Below, piece by piece: positions 1-7,749 of a DNA stretch of 23,756 nt (positions are counted from its first letter, which is position 1; every line of letters begins with the position of its first letter). The stretch comes from an uncultured Eubacteriales bacterium (GTDB taxonomy: Bacteria; Bacillota; Clostridia; Oscillospirales; CAG-382). The stretch is from assembly GCA_934444485.1 (NCBI GenBank), contig CAKSCN010000017.1, positions 1 through 23,756 of the forward strand. The letters run 5' to 3'. The translations under genes and the position numbers were made by a program. The notes beneath the pieces were generated by a model. That model saw only the letters and a list, made by a program, of their open reading frames with translations, was not told the origin of the DNA and did no database searches.

Positions 1-1
1 T

Positions 2-31
2 ATTATAACAAACCGATACATATATTGTCAA
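2..31 (-). promoter_or_regulatory. Putative leftward promoter at the left edge
   Basis: On the minus strand TTGACA (26-31) is followed after 18 bases by TATAAT (2-7), preceded by TGT, an extended -10. Transcription would begin just outside the window, so this probably serves a divergent gene beyond the left edge. Both hexamers are perfect sigma-A consensus. The gene itself cannot be seen. Confidence 0.5.
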
Positions 32-147
32 GATACGTTTTTGTGAATTTTAGTGAACTTTTCACACGTCTTTTTATGCACAATTTCCCTTTGACGTCCC
101 ATAAAGCGACACAGCCGCCGACAAAATGCCGCAAAGAGAGTTTTTCC

Positions 148-176
148 TTGACAACGAAGTGCGGTTATGGTAGAAT
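148..176 (+). promoter_or_regulatory. Sigma-A promoter of the pseudouridine synthase gene
   Basis: TTGACA (148-153), a 17-base spacer and TAGAAT (171-176) with a TGG extended -10 element (168-170). The predicted start of transcription is near 183, leaving a leader of about 23 bases. An upstream in-frame ATG at 167 lies inside this promoter, so it cannot be the translation start. Confidence 0.8.
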
Positions 177-205
177 GTAGACGAAAACAAAAAAGGGAGA
201 TTGAA

Positions 206-904
206 ATGTCCGAAAAACTTGCAATACTGCTCAACGAAAAGAGCTTTGCTGTATGCGTAAAGCCGCAGGGGGTATGCTCCGAGGACGACGGCACGGAAAC
301 GTGTATGCCGTTTCTTCTTGCGGAGAGTCTCGGTACAGACCGAAAAAGCATATACACGGTACACAGGCTCGACCGTGAAGTCGGCGGGGTGATGGTGTAT
401 GCAAAAAACGAAGTCTGCGCAAAAAAGCTCTCGGCGCTTGTGAGCGAAAGAAAGATAATAAAGGAGTATATCGCCGTCGTACACAGCCGCCCGCCGAAGG
501 AGTCCGACACGCTCACCGACCTTTTATTCAGGGATTCGCACAAAAACAAGAGCTTTGTCGTGGATAAAATGAGAAAGGGCGTGAAAGAGGCGTCTCTCGA
601 GTACACGCTTCTCGCTTCAAAGCCCGGCGGCAAATTCGGTGAAATATCGCTTTTGAAAATACGTCTGCACACCGGAAGGACGCACCAGATAAGGGTGCAG
701 TTTTCCTCACGTAATATGCCTCTTGTCGGCGACAGGCGTTACGGCGGCGGAAAGGACGGCTGTGCGATTGCGCTCTTTTCGCAAAGGCTCTCATTTGAAC
801 ATCCTTTTTCAAAGGGAAAGACGGTCGATATCTCTTTTTTGCCCGATGCGGCACTTGAACCGTGGTCAGAGTTTAAAATGTGCGCCGACACAGCGTCATT
901 ATGA
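206..904 (+). CDS. RluA-family RNA pseudouridine synthase
   Basis: Isomerises uridine to pseudouridine in rRNA or tRNA in the cytoplasm. The 232-residue product carries the family signature HRLDRE (near residue 54) with the catalytic aspartate, the RLHTGRTHQIRVQF stretch (near 153-166) and PLVGDRRYG that follows it, all typical of the RluA/RluC/RluD fold. There is no N-terminal S4 RNA-binding domain, so it is one of the short forms, and the target uridine cannot be told from sequence. The start at 206 is chosen because GGGAGA (195-200) lies 5 bases upstream and the earlier ATG at 167 falls in the promoter. It looks monocistronic: the next gene has its own promoter about 40 bases after the stop. 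The family is certain; the exact subfamily is not. Confidence 0.9.
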   Translation: MSEKLAILLNEKSFAVCVKPQGVCSEDDGTETCMPFLLAESLGTDRKSIYTVHRLDREVGGVMVYAKNEVCAKKLSALVSERKIIKEYIAVVHSRPPKESDTLTDLLFRDSHKNKSFVVDKMRKGVKEASLEYTLLASKPGGKFGEISLLKIRLHTGRTHQIRVQFSSRNMPLVGDRRYGGGKDGCAIALFSQRLSFEHPFSKGKTVDISFLPDAALEPWSEFKMCADTASL

Positions 905-945
905 TTTTTCCGCACAAAATGCATACTTTTTGAACGAAAAATATA

Positions 946-974
946 TTGACAAGTCACTTGTGATATGGTAGAAT
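946..974 (+). promoter_or_regulatory. Sigma-A promoter of the solute-binding lipoprotein gene
   Basis: TTGACA (946-951), a 17-base spacer and TAGAAT (969-974) with TGG directly in front (966-968). The architecture is the same as that of the promoter at 148-176. It leaves a leader of about 80 bases before the ATG at 1064. Confidence 0.8.
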
Positions 975-1016
975 AAAGGTAATGGCAGTTAATTTGGCAC
1001 AGCTTTGATATTTTTA

Positions 1017-1041
1017 CGGCAGCCATGCCGCACAGACGGCA
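1017..1041 (+). promoter_or_regulatory. Leader hairpin pair upstream of the solute-binding protein gene
   Basis: In the leader, CGGCA (1017-1021) can pair with TGCCG (1026-1030) across a four-base loop. The same TGCCG can instead pair with a second CGGCA (1037-1041) across a six-base loop, so the two hairpins exclude each other. They end about 12 bases before the ribosome binding site GGGAGG (1053-1058). The stems are only 5 bp, so a regulatory role is speculative. Confidence 0.25.
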
Positions 1042-1063
1042 AATAAAATTTTGGGAGGCAACC

Positions 1064-2512
1064 ATGAAAAAGAGAAAAATTTCGGCTCTTGCACTTGCAA
1101 TTATCCTTTCCTCGACGGCATTCGCATCGTGCAAAAAAGATGAGGTAAAAAACGACGGAGAAAACAATGTTATTGACGAAACTCCTACAGTAAAGGGCGA
1201 AAACGAGCTCGGACTTCCGGACGACCTCCGTTTTGACGGCGAGACCTTCAATATGTATCTCGCACTCGCCACGCTGAAATCGTCGTACATTGCCCAAGAG
1301 GATGCCGAAAACCTTCTCGCACAGACGGTTTACAAGAGAAACGAGCTTGTAAAACAGCGTCTCGGCATCGATCTCAACATTGTATGCACGACTCTCACGA
1401 GTGCCGGAGCCGATCAGCAGACCGAGACAAACAAGATTTCCTCTCTCATTCTCGCCGGCGACAAGACCTACGACGTATTCGCTCACGTACAGCACACGGG
1501 AATGCCGGGACTTATCAACGAGGGAATGTTCTTGAACTGGAACGATATGCCGTACATTGATCTTACAAAGCCGTGGTGGTATTCCAACGCTCTTCGAGAC
1601 ATCACCTTCGGCGACAAGATTTTCTGCATGACGGGCGACTACAACCTCCCCTCCTTCTCAAACACAGAATGCCTTGCGTTCAACAAGACCATGCTCGACG
1701 AGCTTGAGATGGAATATCCCTATCAGTCTGTTCTTGACGGAACGTGGACTCACGACAAATTCGTCGAATACATACAGGCTGCGACAAAAGATTTGAACGG
1801 CGACGGTCAGATGGACTGGGACAACGACCGTTACGGCTTTGCGGGATGGACTCCGGAGCAGATACAGGCTCTTTACGTCTCATACGGCGGTCAGGTTCTC
1901 GAGAAGGACGACCACAATATGCCGGTGCTTTCGATATACTCGCGCAAGCAGGTTGAGGTTATCGACAAGATGCTTGAGGTCTTCAATCTTCCCGGTGCGT
2001 TTGCGCAGAGCAAGGAATACGGTCTTGAAGACAGAATGTTCGAGAACGGCAGACTTCTCTTCAACGACTCCTTCCTCAGCATGATTCAGAGTATGCGCAA
2101 CTACGAGGACGAAATAGGCTTCGTTCCCTACCCCAAGATGAACGAAGAGCAGGAGGATTACCGTTCGAGAACGGCGAACGTCAGCGGTCTTACGTACATT
2201 CCCGTAACGCTTGACGAAGAGAGATACGATCTTGTCGGCGCAACTCTCGAAACAATGGCGTACTACTCCAACCGTGAGCTTCTTCCGACCTACTTCGACA
2301 TTATCCTTACGGTTCAGTCAACCCGTGACGTTGAGTCCGAGCAGATGATACCGATAATTAGAAACACGGCGAAGTTTATGGATATGACCATGGGCTTCCA
2401 GCCGAGTACATTTGTGACAAGCGGTCAGAACACGCTTGCTTCTCACTGGATGTCGAACAAATCCGTATACGAGGAAAAGCTTGCAACGCTTATTAAAACC
2501 TATTCCGATTAA
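1064..2512 (+). CDS. Extracellular solute-binding lipoprotein of an ABC importer
   Basis: Binds a substrate, most likely an oligosaccharide, outside the membrane and delivers it to an ABC permease. The 482-residue product starts with a lysine-rich signal peptide and a lipobox-like AFASC, with the lipidated cysteine at residue 23. The mature part resembles family 1 solute-binding proteins of Clostridia, including a Ca-binding-like loop DLNGDGQMDWDND near residues 244-256 and GDYNLPSFSNTECLAFNKTM. ATG 1064 is preceded by GGGAGG (1053-1058); the in-frame ATG at 1025 has no such site. No permease or ATPase gene is nearby, so it is an orphan here and the substrate is unknown. A terminator follows directly. 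Confidence 0.85.
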   Translation: MKKRKISALALAIILSSTAFASCKKDEVKNDGENNVIDETPTVKGENELGLPDDLRFDGETFNMYLALATLKSSYIAQEDAENLLAQTVYKRNELVKQRLGIDLNIVCTTLTSAGADQQTETNKISSLILAGDKTYDVFAHVQHTGMPGLINEGMFLNWNDMPYIDLTKPWWYSNALRDITFGDKIFCMTGDYNLPSFSNTECLAFNKTMLDELEMEYPYQSVLDGTWTHDKFVEYIQAATKDLNGDGQMDWDNDRYGFAGWTPEQIQALYVSYGGQVLEKDDHNMPVLSIYSRKQVEVIDKMLEVFNLPGAFAQSKEYGLEDRMFENGRLLFNDSFLSMIQSMRNYEDEIGFVPYPKMNEEQEDYRSRTANVSGLTYIPVTLDEERYDLVGATLETMAYYSNRELLPTYFDIILTVQSTRDVESEQMIPIIRNTAKFMDMTMGFQPSTFVTSGQNTLASHWMSNKSVYEEKLATLIKTYSD

Positions 2513-2535
2513 ACAGTTTACGGCACACACAAATC

Positions 2536-2574
2536 ACCGCCCTCTCCGTCAATGGAATAAGGGCGGTATTTTTT
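2536..2574 (+). terminator. Rho-independent terminator, possibly bidirectional
   Basis: ACCGCCCT (2536-2543) pairs perfectly with AGGGCGGT (2560-2567), then A and six T (2569-2574). It sits 23 bases after the solute-binding protein gene and just beyond the end of the opposing gene that stops at 2578, so the stem may serve both. The T-run is good only on the plus strand. Confidence 0.85.
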
Positions 2575-2577
2575 GTC

Positions 2578-5500
2578 TCAGTCGGTGTATATGCCGTATC
2601 TTGAAAGGTTAAACGTTTTGTCCGGGAAATCCGCAATGCCGATCGACGACGCAAGGTATTTTCCGCTCTTGTCGCCTATCGTGCGCTCAGCTTCATATCC
2701 GAGTTCAGCACCCGTATCAATCCTGTTCTTGCCGAATATAGCAAACTTTCCGCCGACAGTCTGAATATATGTGTTTCCGCTCATTTCGGGAAGCCACTCC
2801 GGGTATGCCGCATTTATGTGGATAAGATACCAAGTGCTGAGAGCGAATATGTTGTTCTTTATCTTGAAATTCCAAAACTCGTTTCTGTGATCCCACGATT
2901 TTATCGCCGCCTGTGCGTAACCGTCGGGGCGTGTTGAGCCGAAGCCGTAGCCTGTGCGGCGGATTATATTGCCCTCGATAAGGATATTTTCGCCGGTTCT
3001 GACGACGCTCTCATTAACCGCCGCGCCGTTGAAATACTCAATGCCGTATACGCAGTCTTCGACGACGTTGTTTGTATAGGAGATGTTGCTCATATCGATA
3101 TCATGACTTCCTCCGTCGGCAACCTGATGTGAAAGTCCGGCGTCGTATACCTGTCGGACGTAGCAGTTATCGACAGTGAAGCCGTCGGTCGTGCCGTAGG
3201 TTTCTATACCGTTTCCGGCTCTCGTCACACGTCCGTCGGTTGCGCTTCTGAAATTGTAGGTCTGTATTGCGCCTCCGATAAATGCCGCCTCACAGTTTGT
3301 GACGGTGAGATTATCCACCGGTCCCGTACCGCCGACTGCCGCCGCCGCACAGTACATGAAGCAGAGGTTGTCTATCGTGACAGAGCTTGTTTTCTGTATG
3401 TTGAAAGCACGTGTCTTTGTGCTGAACTCTATTCTGTCAAACACATCTCCGGGATTGCCCTTGTCACAGCGCAGATACAGCTCGCCCTTCGCCTCGTTTG
3501 AGTCGGGAATGCCGTTCTTTATCACGGAATCCGCTTTGTGGAAATAGCAGAGGTCATACGGAAGATGCTTTTCGACCTCGAAGGGAATATCCTTTCCTCT
3601 GACGTAGAATCTGCCGTCACGATAGCTCGGCACTTCACGCTTTGCATAGTATTCGCCGTCGTTCATCGTTATCGCACCGACGTCCGGGAAAGTGCCTGTG
3701 TCGTATTTCCAGACCTTTACTCCGTCGGTGTCGCTGTGAAGCGTCCACTTATCGGGATTCGCACCGTCCTCGGGAGAACCGCATATAATGGGTTTAGCTC
3801 CCTCTCCGTAAGACGAATATGTGACACCGGAGGAGGCAAACATACCGCCTCTGTAGAGTCCGCCTCTTTCAAACAAAACCGTATCTCCGGGATTCAGCTT
3901 TTGCTTTCCCACTCTTTCCGTTGTGCGCCATGCCTTTTCGAGAGATTTGCCGTCGTTTTCGTCGCTTCCGCTTTCGGACACGTAGTAGACCGTACCCTTT
4001 TTCGCCGCTTCGGCAGGGTCAACGGTATTCGGCGTGCTTCTTATCTGGGCAATTCTCTTTTCGGCATACTCATCCGCACGGCGAAGCTCTGCGTCACCTT
4101 GTTCCGTATCGGGCTTCAAGTTTTCTCCGAAAAGGAGCGACGGAGAACCGAGTGCGTACTTATCCTCTCCGAGGCAAAGTCTCGGCACCGACGCCGACGC
4201 AATATCGAAGAATGCCCAGTGACTGCGGTTTACGTCGGCAAACACGTTGTAGAACGGGAACAGCTCATCGTTTTTGTCCGCGGTATATCCGAGAGCACGG
4301 TTCACTATTGCCGCCGCCTCCGCACGTGTGACGGGAGAATCGGGTTTGAAGCTTCCGTCGGGGTAGCCGTTAATTATGCCGCACACTGCCGCCTTTACGA
4401 CGGTATCGTAGTGGTTGTCTCCGCTCTTTATATCGGTAAACTTCGGTGAGTCGCCGCTCTCCTTACAGCCGGGAAGGTCGAGACTCATAATGACCTCGGC
4501 AAGCTCGGCACGGGTGATTTTGCGTGAAGGCTCAAATGCGCCGTCCGTCGTTTTATCGAGATTTGCGAGTGCGCCTTTTTTCGCAAGCGCCGAAACATAT
4601 CCCGCATACCATGCGCTTTCGGCAACGTCGGAATATCCGCTCTTATCGGAAACGGGAACAATTCCGGCGGCACGTGCGGCAACAGCCGTCGCTTCGGCTC
4701 TCGTGATGTGACCGGAGGGTTTGAAGCAACCGTTCTCGTAGCCGTTCATGTATGCGTACTCAAAGGATGGCTTCCTCTCGCCGAGAGAAAACGCAACCGC
4801 CGCAACGAAGACGGTATCTCCCTCGGAGAGCTTTGAAACGGGAGTCATGCCGAGAGGATATATGTGCATTTGCCTCAAAAGTCCGCCGCTCTCGGGGAGT
4901 ATCTTCTCCGCTATGCCGGATATATCGAACTCCGCAACGCTCCACTCTCCTGTCGTGACGGGTTCTTTCGACTCGGCTCCGAAAGCGCTTTCGAGTATGC
5001 CGCCGTTCTTCATTATGTTTATCTTCATTTTTGCGCTCGTCGGCGACTTTGAATCGTATTTGTAAACGAGGTATACTCTTTTGACTTCTCTCAGGTCGAT
5101 CCCCTTTGAAAGATAGCTCCAGCCGTCAAGTCCGAGAGGCGACGAAGACTTTTGCGCTTTTGTATTGACGGCAAACTTCACCGCAGCAAAGCCGTTTTCG
5201 ATAACCTTATCCTTGGTGAGCGACGTGTCGTAACCCTCAAGTATGCCGTCGAAACAGTCGGAAAATGGAAAACAAATACTTTCGGGTAATACGGCAGTGC
5301 TTTTCCACGTGGCTGTGAGCTTTATGTCGGAATCGCCTATCTCAAGCTTTTCTCCGGGCTTTACGTCCCTGCCGTCCGAGGTGCGCCATGCAACAAACTC
5401 GCTCTCGTTCATCGTGTACGGACACTTTGCAGCCGTAAAGCTCGTATTTGCGCCGTAGGTTTCCGTGAAGAGCTTTCCGTATGCGTTGGGTGCGCCCTTT

Positions 5501-6144
5501 AAGTATGTCACGGTTGACTTTGCGTCGCCGTCGGGGTTACGCTCAAAAAACGAAACCGACGAAATATACATCACATCGTCCTTCGAGAGCGACGAGGACG
5601 GAACATTTCCGTAGGGGTAAAAATGCACCTGATTTATGTGGGTGTTCTCGGAATCGGGGTTGAGAGTGAACTTTCCGTCGAGCTTGAAGTAGGCGTCAGC
5701 CCATTTGCCGCTGACAAGCTCATTGTAGGAATATACGGTCGCCGAGGTTTTGATAGCCTTTGTGTTTCCCGGGAGAAGCCGCATACCCATATTGCCCGCG
5801 GCCTTTGCGTTCGGCGAGAGGTAATACGTAATCTTCACGAAGCGGTACTTCGCAAGGTCCGCACGTTTTGAATCCTTCGCAAGCGACCAGCTGTCGAGAG
5901 CCGTCACCGCCGCAGACTTCGTTTCGGGCGTCGGAGTCACCTTTACCGCCTTTCTGCCGTCAAACTCGGTTTTCTCCGCAGTACAGGTGGGCTGTCCCTC
6001 GAGTACGCAGTCGAAAATATCGGGAAATACATACTCCGTGCAGTCGTTTACCTCTTCGTTTTCCGCAAACGCTAAGGTTCCGAGTGTCATTATAACCGCA
6101 AGCACTGCGGCGAAGAGTCTTTCTGCCGTTTTTCTTGATATCAT
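2578..6144 (-). CDS. Secreted S-layer-homology protein with right-handed beta-helix
   Basis: An exported, wall-associated protein of 1188 residues. Visible parts in order: signal peptide 1-27; two related beta-rich, carbohydrate-binding-like modules, 38-205 and 289-455, each beginning FPD/FSD-x-F-D-x-x-LEG and ending in HFYPYG or HIYPLG; between them a Listeria-Bacteroides-type repeat (213-280, FVAWRTSDG); S-layer homology repeats at about 464-494, 502-555 and 569-619, plus a partial one at 634-655; then YYVSESGSDENDGKS (720-734), typical of the start of pectate-lyase-like right-handed beta-helices, to the end. The S-layer repeats should bind pyruvylated wall polymer. The helix may be a lyase or glycosidase, but I cannot assign catalytic residues. 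AAGGAGG (6153-6159) sets the start at 6144. It is monocistronic. Confidence 0.85.
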   Translation of the reverse strand: MISRKTAERLFAAVLAVIMTLGTLAFAENEEVNDCTEYVFPDIFDCVLEGQPTCTAEKTEFDGRKAVKVTPTPETKSAAVTALDSWSLAKDSKRADLAKYRFVKITYYLSPNAKAAGNMGMRLLPGNTKAIKTSATVYSYNELVSGKWADAYFKLDGKFTLNPDSENTHINQVHFYPYGNVPSSSLSKDDVMYISSVSFFERNPDGDAKSTVTYLKGAPNAYGKLFTETYGANTSFTAAKCPYTMNESEFVAWRTSDGRDVKPGEKLEIGDSDIKLTATWKSTAVLPESICFPFSDCFDGILEGYDTSLTKDKVIENGFAAVKFAVNTKAQKSSSPLGLDGWSYLSKGIDLREVKRVYLVYKYDSKSPTSAKMKINIMKNGGILESAFGAESKEPVTTGEWSVAEFDISGIAEKILPESGGLLRQMHIYPLGMTPVSKLSEGDTVFVAAVAFSLGERKPSFEYAYMNGYENGCFKPSGHITRAEATAVAARAAGIVPVSDKSGYSDVAESAWYAGYVSALAKKGALANLDKTTDGAFEPSRKITRAELAEVIMSLDLPGCKESGDSPKFTDIKSGDNHYDTVVKAAVCGIINGYPDGSFKPDSPVTRAEAAAIVNRALGYTADKNDELFPFYNVFADVNRSHWAFFDIASASVPRLCLGEDKYALGSPSLLFGENLKPDTEQGDAELRRADEYAEKRIAQIRSTPNTVDPAEAAKKGTVYYVSESGSDENDGKSLEKAWRTTERVGKQKLNPGDTVLFERGGLYRGGMFASSGVTYSSYGEGAKPIICGSPEDGANPDKWTLHSDTDGVKVWKYDTGTFPDVGAITMNDGEYYAKREVPSYRDGRFYVRGKDIPFEVEKHLPYDLCYFHKADSVIKNGIPDSNEAKGELYLRCDKGNPGDVFDRIEFSTKTRAFNIQKTSSVTIDNLCFMYCAAAAVGGTGPVDNLTVTNCEAAFIGGAIQTYNFRSATDGRVTRAGNGIETYGTTDGFTVDNCYVRQVYDAGLSHQVADGGSHDIDMSNISYTNNVVEDCVYGIEYFNGAAVNESVVRTGENILIEGNIIRRTGYGFGSTRPDGYAQAAIKSWDHRNEFWNFKIKNNIFALSTWYLIHINAAYPEWLPEMSGNTYIQTVGGKFAIFGKNRIDTGAELGYEAERTIGDKSGKYLASSIGIADFPDKTFNLSRYGIYTD

Positions 6145-6152
6145 GCCGTCCG

Positions 6153-6159
6153 CCTCCTT
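6153..6159 (-). promoter_or_regulatory. Strong ribosome binding site of the S-layer beta-helix gene
   Basis: On the minus strand AAGGAGG lies 8 bases before the ATG at 6144. This fixes the start and the signal peptide. Confidence 0.8.
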
Positions 6160-6195
6160 GATGTTGTCATATTCAGTAAATGCATTTACATCTAC

Positions 6196-6224
6196 ATTCT
6201 ACCATAAACACGGCGAGATTGCAA
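6196..6224 (-). promoter_or_regulatory. Promoter of the S-layer beta-helix gene
   Basis: On the minus strand TTGCAA (6219-6224), a 17-base spacer with TGG at its end, and TAGAAT (6196-6201). The stretch 6189-6207 matches 165-183 of the first promoter in 18 of 19 bases. The -35 box fits four of six consensus bases. Confidence 0.65.
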
Positions 6225-6284
6225 CACTTTTCTTTCGGCGGCGCAAAAAAATGTAAAATAACTGAAAAATTACGGTGAAAGTCA

Positions 6285-6313
6285 TTGTAAACGAGGGCCT
6301 TCGATGTTATAAT
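6285..6313 (+). promoter_or_regulatory. Promoter of the LOG-family and hydrolase operon
   Basis: TTGTAA (6285-6290), a 17-base spacer ending in TGT (extended -10) and a perfect TATAAT (6308-6313). It is divergent from the promoter at 6196-6224. Confidence 0.7.
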
Positions 6314-6330
6314 ACAATTTATAATACAAT
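6307..6330 (+). repeat. Tandem 12-bp duplication covering the -10 box
   Basis: TTATAATACAAT occurs at 6307-6318 and again, perfectly, at 6319-6330, so a second TATAAT lies at 6320-6325, where transcription from the first would start. The second copy has no good -35 at the right distance. Confidence 0.8.
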
Positions 6331-6377
6331 ATGGTACAGTATAAGAAATGTTTACAGCAGGAAAGCGAGGTATACTT

Positions 6378-6956
6378 ATGAATATATGTCTTTACGGTGC
6401 TTCGAGCAACGATATCGACCGTGCGTATGTGGATGCGGTTTACTCCCTCACCCTCACCCTTGCAAAGCGTGGTCACCGTCTCGTTTACGGCGGCGGCGGA
6501 CAGGGACTCATGGGTGCGGCGGCAAGAGGAATGACCGACGGTGGCGGAAAGATAATAGGAATAACACCGAAGTTTCTAAATGTTGACGGTCTTCTCTACG
6601 ATGCCGACAAATGCGAAGAGTTCATTTTCACGGAGGATATGCGAAGCCGCAAGAAGCTCATGGAGGAAAAGGCGGACGCTTTTGTGACCGTCCCCGGCGG
6701 AATCGGCACATACGAGGAATTTTTCGAGATTCTCACCTTAAAGCAGCTCGGCCGCCACAGGAAGCCCATGGCGGTGTACAACATCGGCGGCTACTACGAA
6801 CCGCTTTACAAAATGCTTGAGGCGACGGCTGACGGTGGCTTTATGACGCACGAATGCCTGAATCTCTTCAAATTCACGGACGATGAAAACGCCTTAATCG
6901 AGTACCTTGAAAAGGGTGACGGCGATTTCGGCGGAGTAAAATTCAAAAAAATATAA
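6378..6956 (+). CDS. LOG-family protein (TIGR00730-type Rossmann fold)
   Basis: A 192-residue cytoplasmic protein of the LONELY GUY / lysine-decarboxylase-like family. Members tested biochemically cleave nucleoside 5'-monophosphates (cytokinin riboside phosphates in plants), releasing ribose 5-phosphate; the bacterial role is often unclear. Seen here: GGGGQGLMG (38-46), the SRKKLM region (90-95) and the PGGIGTYEEFFE active-site signature (106-117). The start at 6378 is preferred over the in-frame ATG at 6348 because of an AAAGCGAGG-like site at 6362-6370 and because the protein then begins MNICLYGASS, the usual first beta strand. Older annotations would call it lysine decarboxylase, which the motif does not support. 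The hydrolase gene follows after 14 bases, so they form an operon. Confidence 0.88.
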   Translation: MNICLYGASSNDIDRAYVDAVYSLTLTLAKRGHRLVYGGGGQGLMGAAARGMTDGGGKIIGITPKFLNVDGLLYDADKCEEFIFTEDMRSRKKLMEEKADAFVTVPGGIGTYEEFFEILTLKQLGRHRKPMAVYNIGGYYEPLYKMLEATADGGFMTHECLNLFKFTDDENALIEYLEKGDGDFGGVKFKKI

Positions 6957-6970
6957 AGGAAAGAAGCTTT

Positions 6971-7618
6971 ATGGAACAGAAAAGAAACACATTTTCAACC
7001 GAAACCGAAACCTCTCTCGGATACATCGTATACAAGCCCGAAAACTTCACTCCGGGACTCCCTATGATAGTATTTCTTCACGGTGCAGGAGAGCGTGGCA
7101 CAAACCTTGACCTTGTCAACGTCAACGCAATACCGAAATACCTGAGCGAAGGTTCGATGAAGCTCCCTGCGGTGGTACTCTGTCCGCAGTGTCCCGAGGG
7201 TCTTGTATGGAACAATGTCGTCGTCCCTCTCAAAGCGCTCATAGACAGGGTTGCCGCCGAATATGAGGTTGACACCGACAGAATATCGATAACAGGCATC
7301 AGTATGGGCGGCTTTGGAACGTGGGAAATGGGAGTTACCTACGGCAACTATTTCTCGTGCATAGCTCCCGTATGCGGCGGCGGTCTCTCCTGGCAGTGCA
7401 GCGGAGATATGCTTAAGAGCGTTCCCGTTTGGGCGTTTCACGGCGACGCAGACTCTATTGTGCCTGTGAAGAACTCTCTCGAAATGGTTGACCGTCTCAA
7501 CGCCGCCGGAGGTCACGCAAAGCTTACGATATTCCACGGCGTAAATCACAACTCGTGGGATCCGGCATATCTCGAAACAAAAGTCACGGATTGGTTGCTT
7601 TCTCATAAAAAGCATTGA
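6971..7618 (+). CDS. Alpha/beta hydrolase, esterase/PHB-depolymerase-like
   Basis: A 215-residue soluble serine hydrolase, probably an esterase acting on short acyl or feruloyl-type esters. The triad is visible: nucleophile Ser111 in GISMGG, Asp161 in HGDADSIVP and His193 in GVNHNSWDPAY. The oxyanion region FLHGAGERG is at 35-43. There is no signal peptide, so it should act in the cytoplasm. AAGGAAAG before the ATG and the 14-base gap after the LOG gene support translation as the second gene of that operon. The substrate cannot be inferred, and annotations as dienelactone hydrolase, phospholipase/carboxylesterase or peptidase would all be possible. The family is solid. Confidence 0.85.
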   Translation: MEQKRNTFSTETETSLGYIVYKPENFTPGLPMIVFLHGAGERGTNLDLVNVNAIPKYLSEGSMKLPAVVLCPQCPEGLVWNNVVVPLKALIDRVAAEYEVDTDRISITGISMGGFGTWEMGVTYGNYFSCIAPVCGGGLSWQCSGDMLKSVPVWAFHGDADSIVPVKNSLEMVDRLNAAGGHAKLTIFHGVNHNSWDPAYLETKVTDWLLSHKKH

Positions 7619-7682
7619 GATTTCACGGCGGTTATGTTCACCGAATTAAACAATTATACACAGATTGGTCTCAGGTTATTGC

Positions 7683-7711
7683 TTGACTGCTCCGACAAAT
7701 TCTGATATAAT
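7683..7711 (+). promoter_or_regulatory. Promoter of the membrane protein gene
   Basis: TTGACT (7683-7688), a 17-base spacer ending in TGA (extended -10) and TATAAT (7706-7711). The gene start at 7750 leaves a leader of about 30 bases without a strong ribosome binding site. Confidence 0.75.
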
Positions 7712-7749
7712 CTGAGTACGATTTTTCAGTGGGATTTGGTAGTTAAAAG

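Noticed and set aside
1..147. Possible gene in the first bases
   Set aside because: Only an edge promoter pointing out of the window is supported. Open frames here are complements of the pseudouridine synthase gene.
994..1010. TTTGGCACAGCTTTGAT as a possible sigma-54 promoter
   Set aside because: TGGCAC is right but the second half is TTGAT, and no GC lies ten bases after GG. A perfect sigma-A promoter sits just upstream.
3538..4449. 303-codon open frame antisense to the S-layer beta-helix gene
   Set aside because: It lies wholly inside a gene with clear domains and signal peptide, has no ribosome binding site, and its protein is cysteine/arginine/histidine-rich shadow sequence.
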